A DNA stretch of 64,000 bases from Saprolegnia diclina VS20 (GCF_000281045.1 NW_008246077.1:364748-428747); one strand, 5' to 3'. Positions 53,275 to 63,689 are shown, numbered from the stretch's first letter. The notes: generated from the sequence alone by a model not told the origin. Made by a program: numbers and translations.

Positions 53275-54009
53275 CTACGTAGTCGAGCTGCAAAGCCTCC
53301 GCACACCAGGAAGATCGTCGCAGAGCTTGGTGAGCGTGGCCGAGATCGGCGCTGGCGCGACCACATGGGGGCGGACGGCATCAGCGAGCTGGTCGAACGC
53401 ACCGTCGCACGGCAACGCCAGCTCCAGCGGTGTGTCGTCGGGACTCACATCATTAGACAGAGCAACGTTGTCGCGTTGTGCGGCTTCTTCGACTCGGCGG
53501 TCAAACTGTTCGTTGTAGGCGCGGTCGTCACTTGTAAAGTCCAGCACGGGTGTGTACGGCGGAGGGGCGGGTGCTTCGTCGTCCGCCGAGAAGAAGGGCT
53601 CGTATCGCTTACCAGACCACCAGCCGCGCACCCATTTCGTAAGGCGCACGTGCAAGGGCTGTCGGCGGACGTGCTGGAAGCGCATGCGCATCCGCCGCTG
53701 CTTCCGGACTGTCGCTGCGGCTTCGTCCGCGTCCTCGTCCGTGTCTTCGTCGTCGGTCGATACATCTACCTTAGGGCGCTTGGGCGTGCGCGCTACAAAG
53801 GGCGAGAACGTCACGCGTCGCGGCGATGTGATGCCATCGAGAAAATCCATCGTGTGCAGCTTGGCCTTCCCGGGCTTCGTCGGCGTTGGTCCTTCGGGGC
53901 CGCGGCGCCGCTTCGCTGGCGACTTCATCGCGCTCTTCTTCACCGACGTATCGACCCGGGCCTTGGACGTGCGCAGGATGGAGCGCACGGGCAGGCGCAA
54001 GTCGTCCAT
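53275..54009 (-). CDS. Basic nuclear-type protein with RVTF motif
   Basis: Intronless, 244 residues from the ATG at 54009 (MDDLRLPVRSILRTSKARVD). The N-terminal 90 residues are rich in Lys/Arg with SP/TP sites (KKSAMKSPAKRRRGPEGPTP) and contain SPRRVTFSPFVARTPKRP. RVTF fits the protein phosphatase 1 docking motif (R/K-V-x-F), flanked by proline-directed phosphosites as in PP1 regulators. An acidic run (TDDEDTDEDADEAAA) and a basic segment (RKQRRMRMRFQHVRRQPLH) follow. The C-terminus is more ordered (FDQLADAVRPHVVAPAPISA). Probably a nuclear, cell-cycle-controlled PP1 regulator; this is inferred from motifs only. Confidence 0.6.
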   Translation of the reverse strand: MDDLRLPVRSILRTSKARVDTSVKKSAMKSPAKRRRGPEGPTPTKPGKAKLHTMDFLDGITSPRRVTFSPFVARTPKRPKVDVSTDDEDTDEDADEAAATVRKQRRMRMRFQHVRRQPLHVRLTKWVRGWWSGKRYEPFFSADDEAPAPPPYTPVLDFTSDDRAYNEQFDRRVEEAAQRDNVALSNDVSPDDTPLELALPCDGAFDQLADAVRPHVVAPAPISATLTKLCDDLPGVRRLCSSTT

Positions 54010-54203
54010 GTCGGCTTCCTGACCCACGGCGACCCAACCGAAATACGCGACGTGCAGTGGCCCGTGGCTTTTTCACACACCGTGTGGGTGTTTTTCACAT
54101 CATGGCGATCACAAAAACCACGCACCAGGGGTTGCATAAACAAGCAAAGTTGCGTGCAACCAGCATTTCACACATGGAAGCCTCCTCGTGGGAAATGAGA
54201 CTT

Positions 54204-54213
54204 TATCCGGATA
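54204..54213. promoter_or_regulatory. TATCCGGATA palindrome upstream of PSTK
   Basis: Perfect 10-bp palindrome followed by an overlapping TATCCGAATA, 28 bp upstream of the PSTK start codon, in the 231-bp divergent promoter shared with the RVTF protein gene. Confidence 0.5.
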
Positions 54214-54240
54214 TCCGAATACCGTGCCAGGCAGCAAGGT

Positions 54241-55285
54241 ATGGCGGCGATCCTCGTCCTCTGCGGCCTTCCTGGCGCCGGCAAGTCGACGTTTGCCCGC
54301 GCCCTAGCAGACGCTGCTTTGAGGACGTACGAGGTGCACTACATTAGCTTTGACGATGTCTTTGTGGCGCGCTTCGCGGCGAACGACGGTTCGTTTGCGC
54401 CCGAGCAGTGGAAAGACGCGGTTGCTGCCATCTACGTCGAGGTAGAGCTCGCGCTTGCTGCGGCCTCGATGAGTGGCAAACCCCGTGTGTAGGCCATATG
54501 TGGCTTTCTACGCTGCATGTATCGATCTGCTCTTGTAGACTGCTCTTGGACGACAACATGTACTATCGCAGTATGCGCAAAAAGTACCTGCAGCTGTGTC
54601 GACAGCGTACGACGCATCGAGCTACGACCACGTGACGAAGGCGACCTGTTTGTTATAGGTAACGTGGGCTTTGGCGTGATTCATGTGGACACGCCGCCGG
54701 ACCTTTGCCGCGCCCGCAACGCCGCAAGGCCAAACCCGGTGCCGGACGTTGTCTTTCGCCGAATGCAAGCTCTCTTCCAGCCACCTCGTCCAAGCGCGCA
54801 ACCGTGGGAAGCCCGATCTATCGTCATCGACTTGAGTACCGCCGACTCCACGCCGTGGGCTCTCGTTAATGCGTATTTGGTCTCATCCCATGTGCACCAG
54901 ACATGCGCTTTGCGCAGCTCTCGCGATGATCGCTGAGGCAGTCGCGGCGCCAGAAGTCGACACAGCCCAAGAAAGCATGCTTGAAAAGGTGTTGATGTGG
55001 CCAAGCGCATGACTAAGGATGCTCTGGACGTAGGAACGCAGCCGAGCGGCGACCATTGCCAGCGTGCTCCACCGAGCAGACCTCGTCTTGCGCCAGCTCG
55101 TGGGATCGATCCTTCGGGATGCCAAGGAGTCCAACACGACTTCGCTTCCGACGCTCGCCAAGCACCTCGCACGAGCCAAAGAGGCGGTTCTCCGAGACCA
55201 GGCACGCGATGCATGCGACACCGACGACGACGTTGTCGATAGCCTCGTGGCGGCCTTTCTGCGGCAATGTCAATCGTTTCAATAA
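54241..55285 (+). CDS. PSTK: L-seryl-tRNA(Sec) kinase
   Basis: Five exons (54241-54488, 54539-54606, 54659-54879, 54938-54988, 55034-55285) give about 279 residues. The N-terminus is a P-loop kinase of the PSTK/KTI12 type: ILVLCGLPGAGKSTFARAL with Walker A Lys15, then HYISFDDVF. After intron 1 comes LLLDDNMYYRSMRKKYLQL, the PSTK signature, and after intron 2 FGVIHVDTPPDLCRARN, the RxxR-type loop, and a Pro-rich segment. The C-terminal helical half is consistent with the tRNA-binding part. PSTK phosphorylates Ser on tRNA(Sec) so that SepSecS can make selenocysteinyl-tRNA, so the organism should encode selenoproteins. It could be a KTI12 paralogue, but the LDDNMYYRSMR string favours PSTK. Confidence 0.82.
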
Positions 55286-55317
55286 AGTACGATTGACCGT
55301 TTGCGTACTTGTCTGAA

Positions 55318-55827
55318 ATGGTCGCGCAGCACGTGGCCCGGCTGGGGAGCGGTGCGTCGCCGCGGATGCTAGCGGCTCTCATACGTGGCAGCGTTGTAGA
55401 CGATGCGCTCGCAGATGTCACGCCATCGACGTCGACGACGGAGCTCAAACAGCTGCTCGAGCTCGCCTCCGGGCTCACGCACGAGGTGCTGCGCTTCCGG
55501 CTGACGCTGGTGGATGGCACAACGATCGACTTGCGCACGGGCCGATCCGCCACGATGGCTACCCTCCTGCGTCTGATTCAGCGCGAAATCGCAACGACGA
55601 CGTGGTCGCTTTCGTGGTACGACTACGTAACCCAGGCAGCACTATACGATCACATGCACCGTAGGAAGAGCGTGCTCAAGGCCCACGAGCTACGCTGCAA
55701 TGGCACACCGCTGGTCGCCCCAGCCAAGCAGGCCGCGCTCTCCACGTACCCTATGGTGCACGTAAATGGCATCAACGAGCTCGTGTTCCAGCGCCATGTC
55801 CAGCGCCGACGCGAGAAGCGAAAATAA
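55318..55827 (+). CDS. Ubiquitin-like protein resembling minor-spliceosome SNRNP25
   Basis: About 169 residues from the ATG at 55318, starting 32 bp after the PSTK stop. A ubiquitin-like fold is suggested by FRLTLVDGTTIDLRTGRSAT then MATLLRLIQREI. The segment TTWSLSWYDYV and the closing VNGINELVFQRHVQRRREKR match the W-x-x-x-W and GIxNxxELxF features of SNRNP25, the U11/U12 25-kDa protein. Between them lies an extra Lys/His-rich segment of about 40 residues (RRKSVLKAHELRCNGTPL), which may be an insertion or an unremoved intron, as the frame stays open through it. If correct, the organism keeps the minor spliceosome. The similarity is moderate, so confidence is limited. Confidence 0.5.
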   Translation: MVAQHVARLGSGASPRMLAALIRGSVVDDALADVTPSTSTTELKQLLELASGLTHEVLRFRLTLVDGTTIDLRTGRSATMATLLRLIQREIATTTWSLSWYDYVTQAALYDHMHRRKSVLKAHELRCNGTPLVAPAKQAALSTYPMVHVNGINELVFQRHVQRRREKRK

Positions 55828-55866
55828 TGTCGTCGAATCAAACGCCGTCGTGCTTCCTCGTTCTCT

Positions 55867-56354
55867 TTACGACTCGGTCTCGTCGTCTTCCTCCATGGCC
55901 GTGAGCAGCTGCTTGAGATCCGCCCAGAGCTTCTCTCGGTCGTCGCCTTCGAGCGCGCCCGTGAGCTTTGCGCTGCGCTCTTCGCCCGTCGAGAGGAACC
56001 ACAACGCAACGAGGTGCGTGTCGCCATTCTCGGGCAGCGGGAAGCCGTACTTGTCTTCGAGCCAGATCGGCGGGCCCTTGGCGAGGAGTCGACGCAGCTC
56101 CGCTTTGCAGTCGGGCTCTACACGCAATCATCCAATGAGCGCGGTGGACGCAGGCAGGCGGTACCTTGCACGCCCTTCATGTAGGCCGGGAACTGCGCGT
56201 CGAGGAGCTGCAGCGTGACCTCAGCGCAGAACTTGCTCGCGTGCCACGTCATGCTCGGGTACGTCTGGTACTCGCAGTAGTTGTCATCCGTGATGTCGTC
56301 CATCGTGGCCAGGCACTCCATGCCCTCGGCCGGCGCCCCATGCTCGGTCGCCAT
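55867..56354 (-). CDS. Conserved hypothetical protein (two exons)
   Basis: Two exons (56354-56165 and 56117-55867) give about 146 residues from the ATG at 56354. Sequence is compact and globular: TDDNYCEYQTYPSMTWHASK, VTLQLLDAQFPAYMKGVQ, then across the intron EPDCKAELRRLLAKGPPIWL, EDKYGFPLPENGDTHLVALW and FLSTGEERSAKLTG. No family is recognised, but the balanced composition and exact join argue for a real, folded protein. It is tail to tail with the SNRNP25-like gene. The upstream stretch 56372-56391 repeats TTCGAAG nearly three times. Confidence 0.6.
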
Positions 56355-56739
56355 TTTGTCGTCGCGGCTTTTTCGAAGTTCGAAGTTCGAATACAGTTCG
56401 ACGATATTCGACGATCCTATCAGGTGGCGGACGTCTGGCGAAGACTGGTGTCTGGGTGAGGAACCAGGCCCGGCTGCCCGGCTTGCCTTCAACTGCGATG
56501 CGCCTCGATGCTACGAGCGCTCAGTTGCGCCGGTGCGTGCGAGTCCTACGCTGCACCTGATCGAGCTGCTGCGTGGTTGTCCGTGACAAGATACCGCCGT
56601 GGTGCACGTTCGTCAAAGGCAGATGCTGGCGCGGACCATCACGCGAGACACAAGCGCATGCATACTGGTACACGGAATATATTGGATTTTTAGGACACGA
56701 GAAGAAGAAGCACGCAATAGTAGAACGAAGAGGACGGAC

Positions 56740-57553
56740 TCACTTCTTGGCAAACTGCTCGCCACCGGCGTAGCTGTTGGCCATGATGAAGCGCTCGGTG
56801 TAGTGGCCTTTGCAAAGCAAGGTTTCGCTCGCGTACGTAAAGTTCTTGAGCGTCAGCTGGGTCGCGCACGAGGCGCACTTGAAGCAGCTGTGGTGGAAGA
56901 CCTTGCCCTCGAGCGCCATCTTGGGGTCGTGCAAGTAGACGCTCGTACAACAGTTGGCGCATTTCGGGCTGCTCTTGACCTTGAACACGATCGGCGTGCC
57001 CTTCCGGATGCTCATCGCGTCGTCGCCGTCGTCCTCGCCCGAGTTGCGCCGCCGGAGGCGCATGTCATGCAGCAGAAATGGGTTGGCGCTGAACGAGTCG
57101 GTGATCGACGAGATCTTGCGCGGTCGCCCATCGATCGGCAGCTCCGTCTACGTACATAAACCATGAGCCTCATTCTGCACCAGACGCGTCGCCTACGACA
57201 GCAGACCCTACCTCGGGCTCGGGTTCGTAATGCTTGATTGGCGGCTGCTTGGCCATGCTCGAGATCTCTTGCACAACGGCCGCCGAGACCACATCGTCCT
57301 TTTGCTTCTTAAACTTGTCTTCGCCGCCGTACGAGTTCATGCGCTGGAAGAACGAGACGTAGTGAATCTTGCAGAGGAGCGTGTCGCCGTGGTACGCAAA
57401 CGAGTTGAGCGTGAGCTGCGACGCGCACTCGGTGCACTTGAAGCACGCTTTGTGGTAGAGGTGCTCGGTCTTGGCGCGGACCTGCAGGTCGTTGTAGTAC
57501 ACGGGCTTGGCGCAGGCCGAGCAGTTGGGCGTTGTCAAAATCGAGTGCACCAT
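56740..57553 (-). CDS. Two-LIM-domain protein
   Basis: Two exons (57553-57212 and 57147-56740) give about 249 residues. LIM 1 is in exon 1: CSACAKPVYYNDLQVRAKT, YHKACFKCTECASQL, LLCKIHYVSFF, followed by NSYGGEDKFKKQKDDVV, the same linker as in the single-LIM gene at 52752. LIM 2 is in exon 2: CANCCTSVYLHDPKMALEG, HHSCFKCASCATQL, LLCKGHYTERF, ending NSYAGGEQFAKK. The interdomain linker is about 85 residues and basic. Each domain has the eight zinc ligands. Such proteins act as adaptors on actin or in the nucleus. A gene duplication within this region, with one copy gaining or losing a LIM, explains the similarity. Confidence 0.87.
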
Positions 57554-58307
57554 AGTCGAGTACTACTACGAAGGACGCGTGCGATTTGGTTGTGGCGACC
57601 ACAACCTGGTCGGCGAACGCGTCCGGATACGAAGAGCAATCGTACGGATATAGACACGCGTGCAAGCAGATGAAAACTCAGATCCAAAAAAAAGCAGCGC
57701 AAATATTTGCCGCCGTCGCAGCCGCCTTGTGGACACGAGGAGCATCCGAGTCGAGTCTCCCTCTGTGTACTACGTACATGATATAGTACTCGGCGACAGA
57801 GTCGAAGGATTGACCGCGATCGAATCCTCCCGGCTTCGAAAATCTGCAGATTCCTTGGGCAGTCCGCCCTTCTTTACGCCAAGCGCTCTTGTCCACACGT
57901 GCCCAGGATGATCAACGAAAGAACGCTCGACATGTGTATGTGCCCATGACGTCCGTTCCGTCATATGCGCTACAGCCGCAGCGTCTACAGGCGCGGCCTG
58001 TTGCCTCGTTCGCGTTACGACTTCTTCAAGAGCTTATGGAGGGAGAGAGGCTGCTTGTATGATAGTCGACTTGATAGCGAGCGTGCGCCATTCCCGAGAC
58101 CAACGTGATACTACAAGTAGCCGCGATGACGCCGCGGTTTGGTTGCGTCAACACGCGCGTGCGTGTTTTTGAGTTTGAGATTTGGAGCGTATCCGGCGTG
58201 TGACACAACAGACTTTGCCATTTGTGATACAAATCGCAATACCCGCGACTGGCTTGTAAAACAGCTGGTAACGTTTGGCGAAAGGCCGCAAGATCGGCGG
58301 ACGCGTG
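57554..58307. promoter_or_regulatory. Divergent promoter region with TCCGGATA and TATCCGG sites
   Basis: About 750 bp between the two-LIM gene (minus) and the PAN protein gene (plus). GTCCGGATAC lies at 57621-57630, 68 bp from the LIM start; GTATCCGG lies at about 58189-58196, 110 bp from the PAN start. No gene is supported. Confidence 0.4.
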
Positions 58308-60903
58308 ATGCGCTCGTGGCCGCTCGTGCTTCTGCTACTCGTGCATTGGTCACGCTCGACACGTAGGATGCCACGTTTGCTACTGCTGAGAGACTTGTTT
58401 GCGGGTCGTAGTGCTGATTACTACCGCCGACCTACACGCCGAGCTCAAGGATGGCGCTGTTACGTCGCGCCGACTCAGTGGGAGCGGCAACGCCGGCCTC
58501 TTCCGCGCGATAAGCGGCTACGGCTTTCGCACGCAGAGCAACGCAGCGATCTTGCCGAATCTGAGCCTCGAGGCGTGTGCGACGGCGTGCGTGCGCGACG
58601 CGGCCTGTCTCGCGTTCGACCTCGAAGCCAGCACGTGCTACATCGCGCATACGGACCGCTACGCCCACCCCGCCGACTTTTTGCCCCGTCCCGCGAGCAC
58701 CCACTACGAGTGGCAAGGTGCGACGACAGGTTGACATGCGCGCACAACACGTGGCATCGTAGGCGCGGTGGCCACACCGACGATCGCGCCCAACGGCGGC
58801 GTCCTGACCTCGTACGGCGCGGTCCAGCTCTTTACGACGTCACGCCAGGCCGCGATATGGTACGCGCTCAAGGCCGTCGCGGACGGAGCGACAACAAACT
58901 ACGCGGCGTACGCGATCGGGACGACGATCACGCTGCCCGAGTACCCGTGCTATGTCCTTGCCTACGCAACCAAAGCGGGCTTGACCGACAGCGCGGTGCT
59001 CGTGTCCAACCCGTTTACAATATACGGTACACTGGCCAAGCATACTCGTGCATTGAGAGATAGGGCTGTAGCGACCAAGTACATGTACCTCGTGCCCTTC
59101 TACAACGGGTATGGCTTCCACGGCCTCGTCACCCAAGTGCAGCTCGACGTCCAAGGCGTCAAGCGCCCGCGGCCGTCGCGCGTGCTCGAGTTCACCGATA
59201 TCAACACGACGCTCGGTATTGGACCGTACACCAACCAGCTGCAGACGATCAACCTCACGGCGTACGATCCGCGGCTCGCCGGTTTTTACGATGGCTTTAC
59301 CGGTATGTATATCTCAAAAGCAGCCTTTACACGTTCAGTTTGAGATAGCGGTCACGACTGTCGGGTATGCCAATGTGAGCTTGCAGTCGTTCCGCAACAC
59401 CTCGCGCTGGGTACTGATTCCGAACGATGCGTATACTCCAGCGATTGGCGACTACATTTATAACCCGTCGCTGCGCCGCCAAGAAGAGTATTTGTACCTG
59501 TGCCCGTACCAAAATGCACTGGGCTACTCGGGTGTCATTGCCAAAGTCAACGTCCGCGGCTTCCAAGCCTCGACAAGGAACGACCCGCCGTTTTTACCAC
59601 TTGTGCATACGCTCGACCTGACGACAATCGATGCGTCGCTCACTGGCTTTAGCGCTTGCTTTACGAGTATGTATACGTTCTGTTGGTCTAGTTGAACAAT
59701 AGCGTAGGTGGCAACTATGGCTACTTTGTCCAGCGGCGCAACGCCAACGGACTCGCGGGCTGCATTGTCCGCGTCGACCTCACGCGCTTTGGCACACCGG
59801 CGTCTGCTGTGACGGTGCTCAACGCGACCGCGATCGACGCCCGCTTCGTCGGCTTTAGTGGCGCTGTCGTGTGTACGTACTCTATAGCAGAGTATCAACT
59901 TGATACATAAAATAACGCCGCTAGTCAACAACGTCGCGTACCTCGTGCCCTTTGAGCGCAACAAGGTGGGCTTGGAGCGCAATGTCAACTACAAGCACTT
60001 TCCGACTGCAACGTCGAGCGTCGTCGGCGTCGTCGACTTGACCACGTTTGCCACCGTGACGCCCCTCGACCTCGCCGTCTTGGACCCCAAGTACGCGTGC
60101 GGCTACTTTGGGGGCTTTCTGGGTCTGTCATCCTGACATGTGCATTGTTCTCATGTCGGTCTGTAGTGAGTCAGTTTGTCTACTTTGTGCCGTACATGTG
60201 GACGACCGACACGACGTCGCCCGAAGTGAACCCGTACCACGGCCTCTTGACGCGACTCAACACGAAGACGCAGACGCTCGAGCAGCTGGACCTGACGACG
60301 GTCGACATCTCGCTCCGCGGCTTTATGCGCGGCTTTGCCTGTACACCTCTCTCCTACGTACGGCTTGTTGGGACATGGAATGGGTAGTTGGTCGGTATGC
60401 CATATTGGTGCCGCACCGCAATGGTCTGACGACACAGCGCCCGATGCGCCTCAACCAGCCGCAGAAACACAACCTGGGCACGATCGTCGCCGTCGACAAC
60501 GACAACTTTACGCCGTCCGGTGTCCGGTCCCTCGATCTCACGTTGGCCTTGCGCAGTCAGATTCCCAACATGCCGGACGCGGACCTCCGTGGCTTCATCG
60601 GCGGCGGCGTCTCGGGCGAGTATGGCTTTTTCGTACCCTACTTTAACGGCGTGCGCTTCTCTGGTAGGCTTGTAGGCTTCGCCACACGACGTATGTACAT
60701 AAGTAGGCAAGGTCGTGCGCGTGAATTTGCGGACGTTTGGCGAAGTCCAAGTCCTCGACATGACGCAGCAGCAGGACACGCTGCGCGGGTTTACGAACGC
60801 AGTGTTTCCCCAGTTGGCGACGCAGACGCAGACGTCGCTCTGGAATTATGTGATCCCCGATGGCACCCAAGTCCAGTACAACTTTATCACCATCGACATG
60901 TAA
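58308..60903 (+). CDS. Secreted PAN-domain protein with repeated exon-encoded modules
   Basis: Ten exons (58308-58362, 58412-58717, 58763-59026, 59072-59302, 59349-59666, 59708-59872, 59925-60122, 60167-60340, 60388-60663, 60707-60903) give about 727 residues. Exon 1 is a signal peptide (MRSWPLVLLLLVHWSRS). Exon 2 is a PAN/Apple domain (ISGYGFRTQSNAAILPNLSL, ACVRDAACLAFDLEAS, CYIAH). Exon 3 resembles a chitobiase C-terminal beta-sandwich (PTIAPNGGVLTSYGAVQLFT). Exons 4 to 10 carry about seven copies of a 50-70-residue module of form YLVPYxNGxGxVxRVDLxxF...LDLTxxDxxLxGFxxGF. All nine introns are phase 1, so each exon is a movable 1-1 cassette. Likely an adhesive or carbohydrate-binding extracellular protein; the repeats might form propeller blades. 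Confidence 0.78.
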
Positions 60904-60918
60904 TATACACGACATTGT

Positions 60919-60995
60919 GTCCCAAAACTCAAAACTCAAACTTCAAACTTCAAAACTCAACATTCAAACTTCAAAAAAGAAACAAAAATATATTT
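60919..60995 (+). repeat. Simple A-rich repeat (AAAACTC/AAACTTC)
   Basis: Irregular heptamers AAAACTC and AAACTTC run for about 50 bp directly after the PAN gene, followed by an A-tract and a T-tract. It lies in the 3' UTR or just beyond it. The rest of the spacer to 61198 shows nothing. Confidence 0.7.
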
Positions 60996-61198
60996 TTTTT
61001 CCACATCAGGTTCACAGCCACTGACCAATAACGCCGCACTAGCACACCATGATACACCTCCACGCTAACGATTTACTTGGTCGTATTCGAGACAAGCGCA
61101 GTGTTTCCTTTAGCGAGAACACGGATCTCCGTGCTCGTCACCGAATCGGGCAGTGCAGCCGCAGATATCAAGGAGAAGGCTTCAAAGAATAGTCGGTG

Positions 61199-63689
61199 TT
61201 ACGACGCCATCGAGTGACTACGGTGCAGCGGCGAGTGGGGTCGTGCTATCGGCAGTGCGAGCGATTTACGCAAGACGAGCGGCTGGCAGTTTTCGCGGTC
61301 TGCCGCCGCCAACGCCTCGGTGAAGCGGTGGATGCCCCGGAAGAAGCTACCTGCGTGCATGCGCAGCGTATCCGTGGGCAAATTGAGGAACAGCCGCATC
61401 GTCGTCTCGAGCCCATCCATAGTTTGCCCCCACGTCGCATCGCAGCGGCTGAGCGGCGTCGCCGCGTACTCTAAAAAGAGTGTGAACGTTTGAACACAGC
61501 ACGTTGGCGGCCGCGCGTCAAGGGCCGTTGCAACGTGCAGCACGTGCGCGTGGAGACTCTGCAGCTGCGCGTGCAGCTCGCTCGCCGACATGTGGCTGCT
61601 CGTGACGAGCTCAAGCGATGGCAAGGTCGCGCCAAACGCCAAGAGCGTCGCATCTTGGGCCCGAAGCACCTACAGGTTTCGTCCAAAACCCTAGCCCTAT
61701 GTAGCAAGTTGAGATACATACACTGGCCAGGAAGTGCAGCGCGGTGCCCGTGCTCTGAGTCGCTTGACGGACGTGGCTGAGCTTCTCGAGGTCCGTGAGC
61801 AAGTTGAACGCAACGGCGTTGCCGCGGTTCGTGCCGGCGTTGATGTGGTTCCCAAGGTCGAGGACATACCTGAGGACAGCGTGGAGCGCGTTCGACTCGG
61901 CGAGTTCTTTGCAGGCTGTCGAAACGATTGTGCAGTCGCGCTCAAACGACTGGACGGTCGAGTCAAATCTGAGGACTGTGGCGAGCAGATCGAGGAGCCG
62001 CTCGACATCGGGAATGACGAGCAGGTCGCGGAGAAAGCCTTCGGGGTGCGTCAGAAGCGCCACGTGGCCGTCAAACGACTGCAGTGCCGCCTTCTCTGCC
62101 GGTGTTGGCAAGGCGAGGACATGTCGAACGTGCGAGATTTGATCGAAAGTAAAGCCGTCCACCTTGCCTGCGAGCAATGCGTCAGCGACACTCGGTCGCA
62201 GCAAGGTCAAGTGGTGTGCGTCCAAAAGCTTTCGAATGTGCTTGGCGCGGCTCGGGTGCAGCAGCACCCTGTGCCCCGGCGACGTTGGCGCCCGCAGCTC
62301 AAACGCGACGTGTACTTCGTCGGCGTCGATGTTGCCGGTCGGCGCCGCCTCCCAGATTGTGCCCCGGATCGCATCCGACGACGGCCACTTTTGCCAATGC
62401 AAGCCTTTTGGCGGTTTGACCGGCGCCGGCGACGTCGGTGGACTCACGAGACCCGCTATGTCAGATGATACGATGGTCGTCGGCGCCTCGAGCAGCGCCG
62501 CGTCGACGCCGTCAGCGATCATTCGCTGCCGAACGAGGTCCCGCGGTACGCGCACCTCGAGCATACGAAAGTACTTTGCGTAGCGCGGGTGGTGCTGCGC
62601 CGGCACGTCCGACACGCGTGGAGATAACGGGGCGACGGGCGCCGGGTGGACCTGCTCCACGAGCGCGTCCCATGCCGACGGCTCCGTGACGGACAGAAGC
62701 GCCGTGACGACCTTGAGCGCATGGGTCTCGAGCTTGTGGTCTTTGGCGTGGAGCTGGAACTGCTGGATCGCGTCGAGGAGGAGGTCGGGCGGTGGCATGT
62801 ACCGCCGTAGCAGCTGGAGGCAGCGCGCTGCTTCAAAGGCGAGGACAGTGTCGAGCTCGCGAGTATGTTCGGTGCCATCGCCCTTCATCGCGAGCCAGGC
62901 AGGTACGTCTTGGGCAATCAGCCGCTTGGCGAACGTCGCGAGCTGTGGACTCTCGTCGCCTTCCAGAAGCGCGTGAAGGAGGCGCAGAGCGGCTTCCTGG
63001 GCGACGTCAGCGCCGTGATCCAAAAGCTCCAAGAGGTCGGCCACCACGCGGGCAGCATGACAGTGCTCCATGGCGCGAAAGAAGGCCACGTGGCCGGCTT
63101 GATGATAGACGCACACAATGCGGCATATCTGGAGTACTTTGATGCTGACGCTTTCAGAGGGTCCACCGACGCACGCCAGAAGCTCCTGAAGTCGCTCGCC
63201 ATGGACCTTGGACGCAAGGTGCTCAAGTACCGATACAAAACTCAGGAGCAAAAGCACGAGGTCCAGCACAGCCACAAGCTGCACAGTGTCGTGCATGGGC
63301 GCTAATAGGGCGAGGAGCGCTTGGAGCCCCTCTTCTTGAGTGAAGAGTCGCACCCACCGTCTACCCAACGAGGATGAGCGCACGGGCGACAAGCTATAAA
63401 GAGCGCACCGGCGAGCGCGCAAAACCACAAGACGAAGCAGCCGCAGTTGCTCGATCGCGCGTTCGCGTCGGTAGTGGAGGACGCGGAGCTGTTCGATGCA
63501 CTCGGTCGTTGTCGGCGCCGTCTCGACATGACCCAGTTTGAACCTACAGCGTCGATTCAATCTTCCACTGCGTCGCTTTCGTCGGACGTCGTACAGTTGG
63601 GTCTGCTGCCACTTGGAGAGACGAGACTCGAGGCGCGCGAGCTCTTCGCGCACGAGGCCTGTCGCACCCCGATGCGTGATCAGCAGCAA
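61199..63689 (-). CDS. Formin (FH2-domain actin nucleator), 5' end unresolved
   Basis: Two clear exons: one from about 63689 down to 61722, and 61669-61199, joined by a 52-nt intron within the FH2 domain (ALHFLAS/VLRAQDATLLA). The N-terminal part is an armadillo-like GBD/FH3 region (FTQEEGLQALLALLAPMHDT, VSIKVLQICRIVCVYHQAG, DVAQEAALRLLHALLEGDE). A short proline-poor linker (VSPPTSPAPVKPPKG) replaces a long FH1. FH2 begins LHWQKWPSSDAIRGTIWEA and contains VLDLGNHINAGTNRGNAVAF, the lasso/knob hallmark. Formins nucleate and elongate actin filaments, here perhaps for hyphal tip growth. No ATG lies in this frame before a stop upstream of 63700; a short first exon near 63750-63770 (MDAAQLNH) is likely. 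About 820 residues are visible. Confidence 0.87.

Noticed and set aside
56372-56391. TTCGAAGTTCGAAG repeat that looks like a heat-shock element
   Set aside because: The spacing between TTC and GAA units is 0 or 1 nt, not the 2 nt needed for an HSE; kept only as a short repeat.
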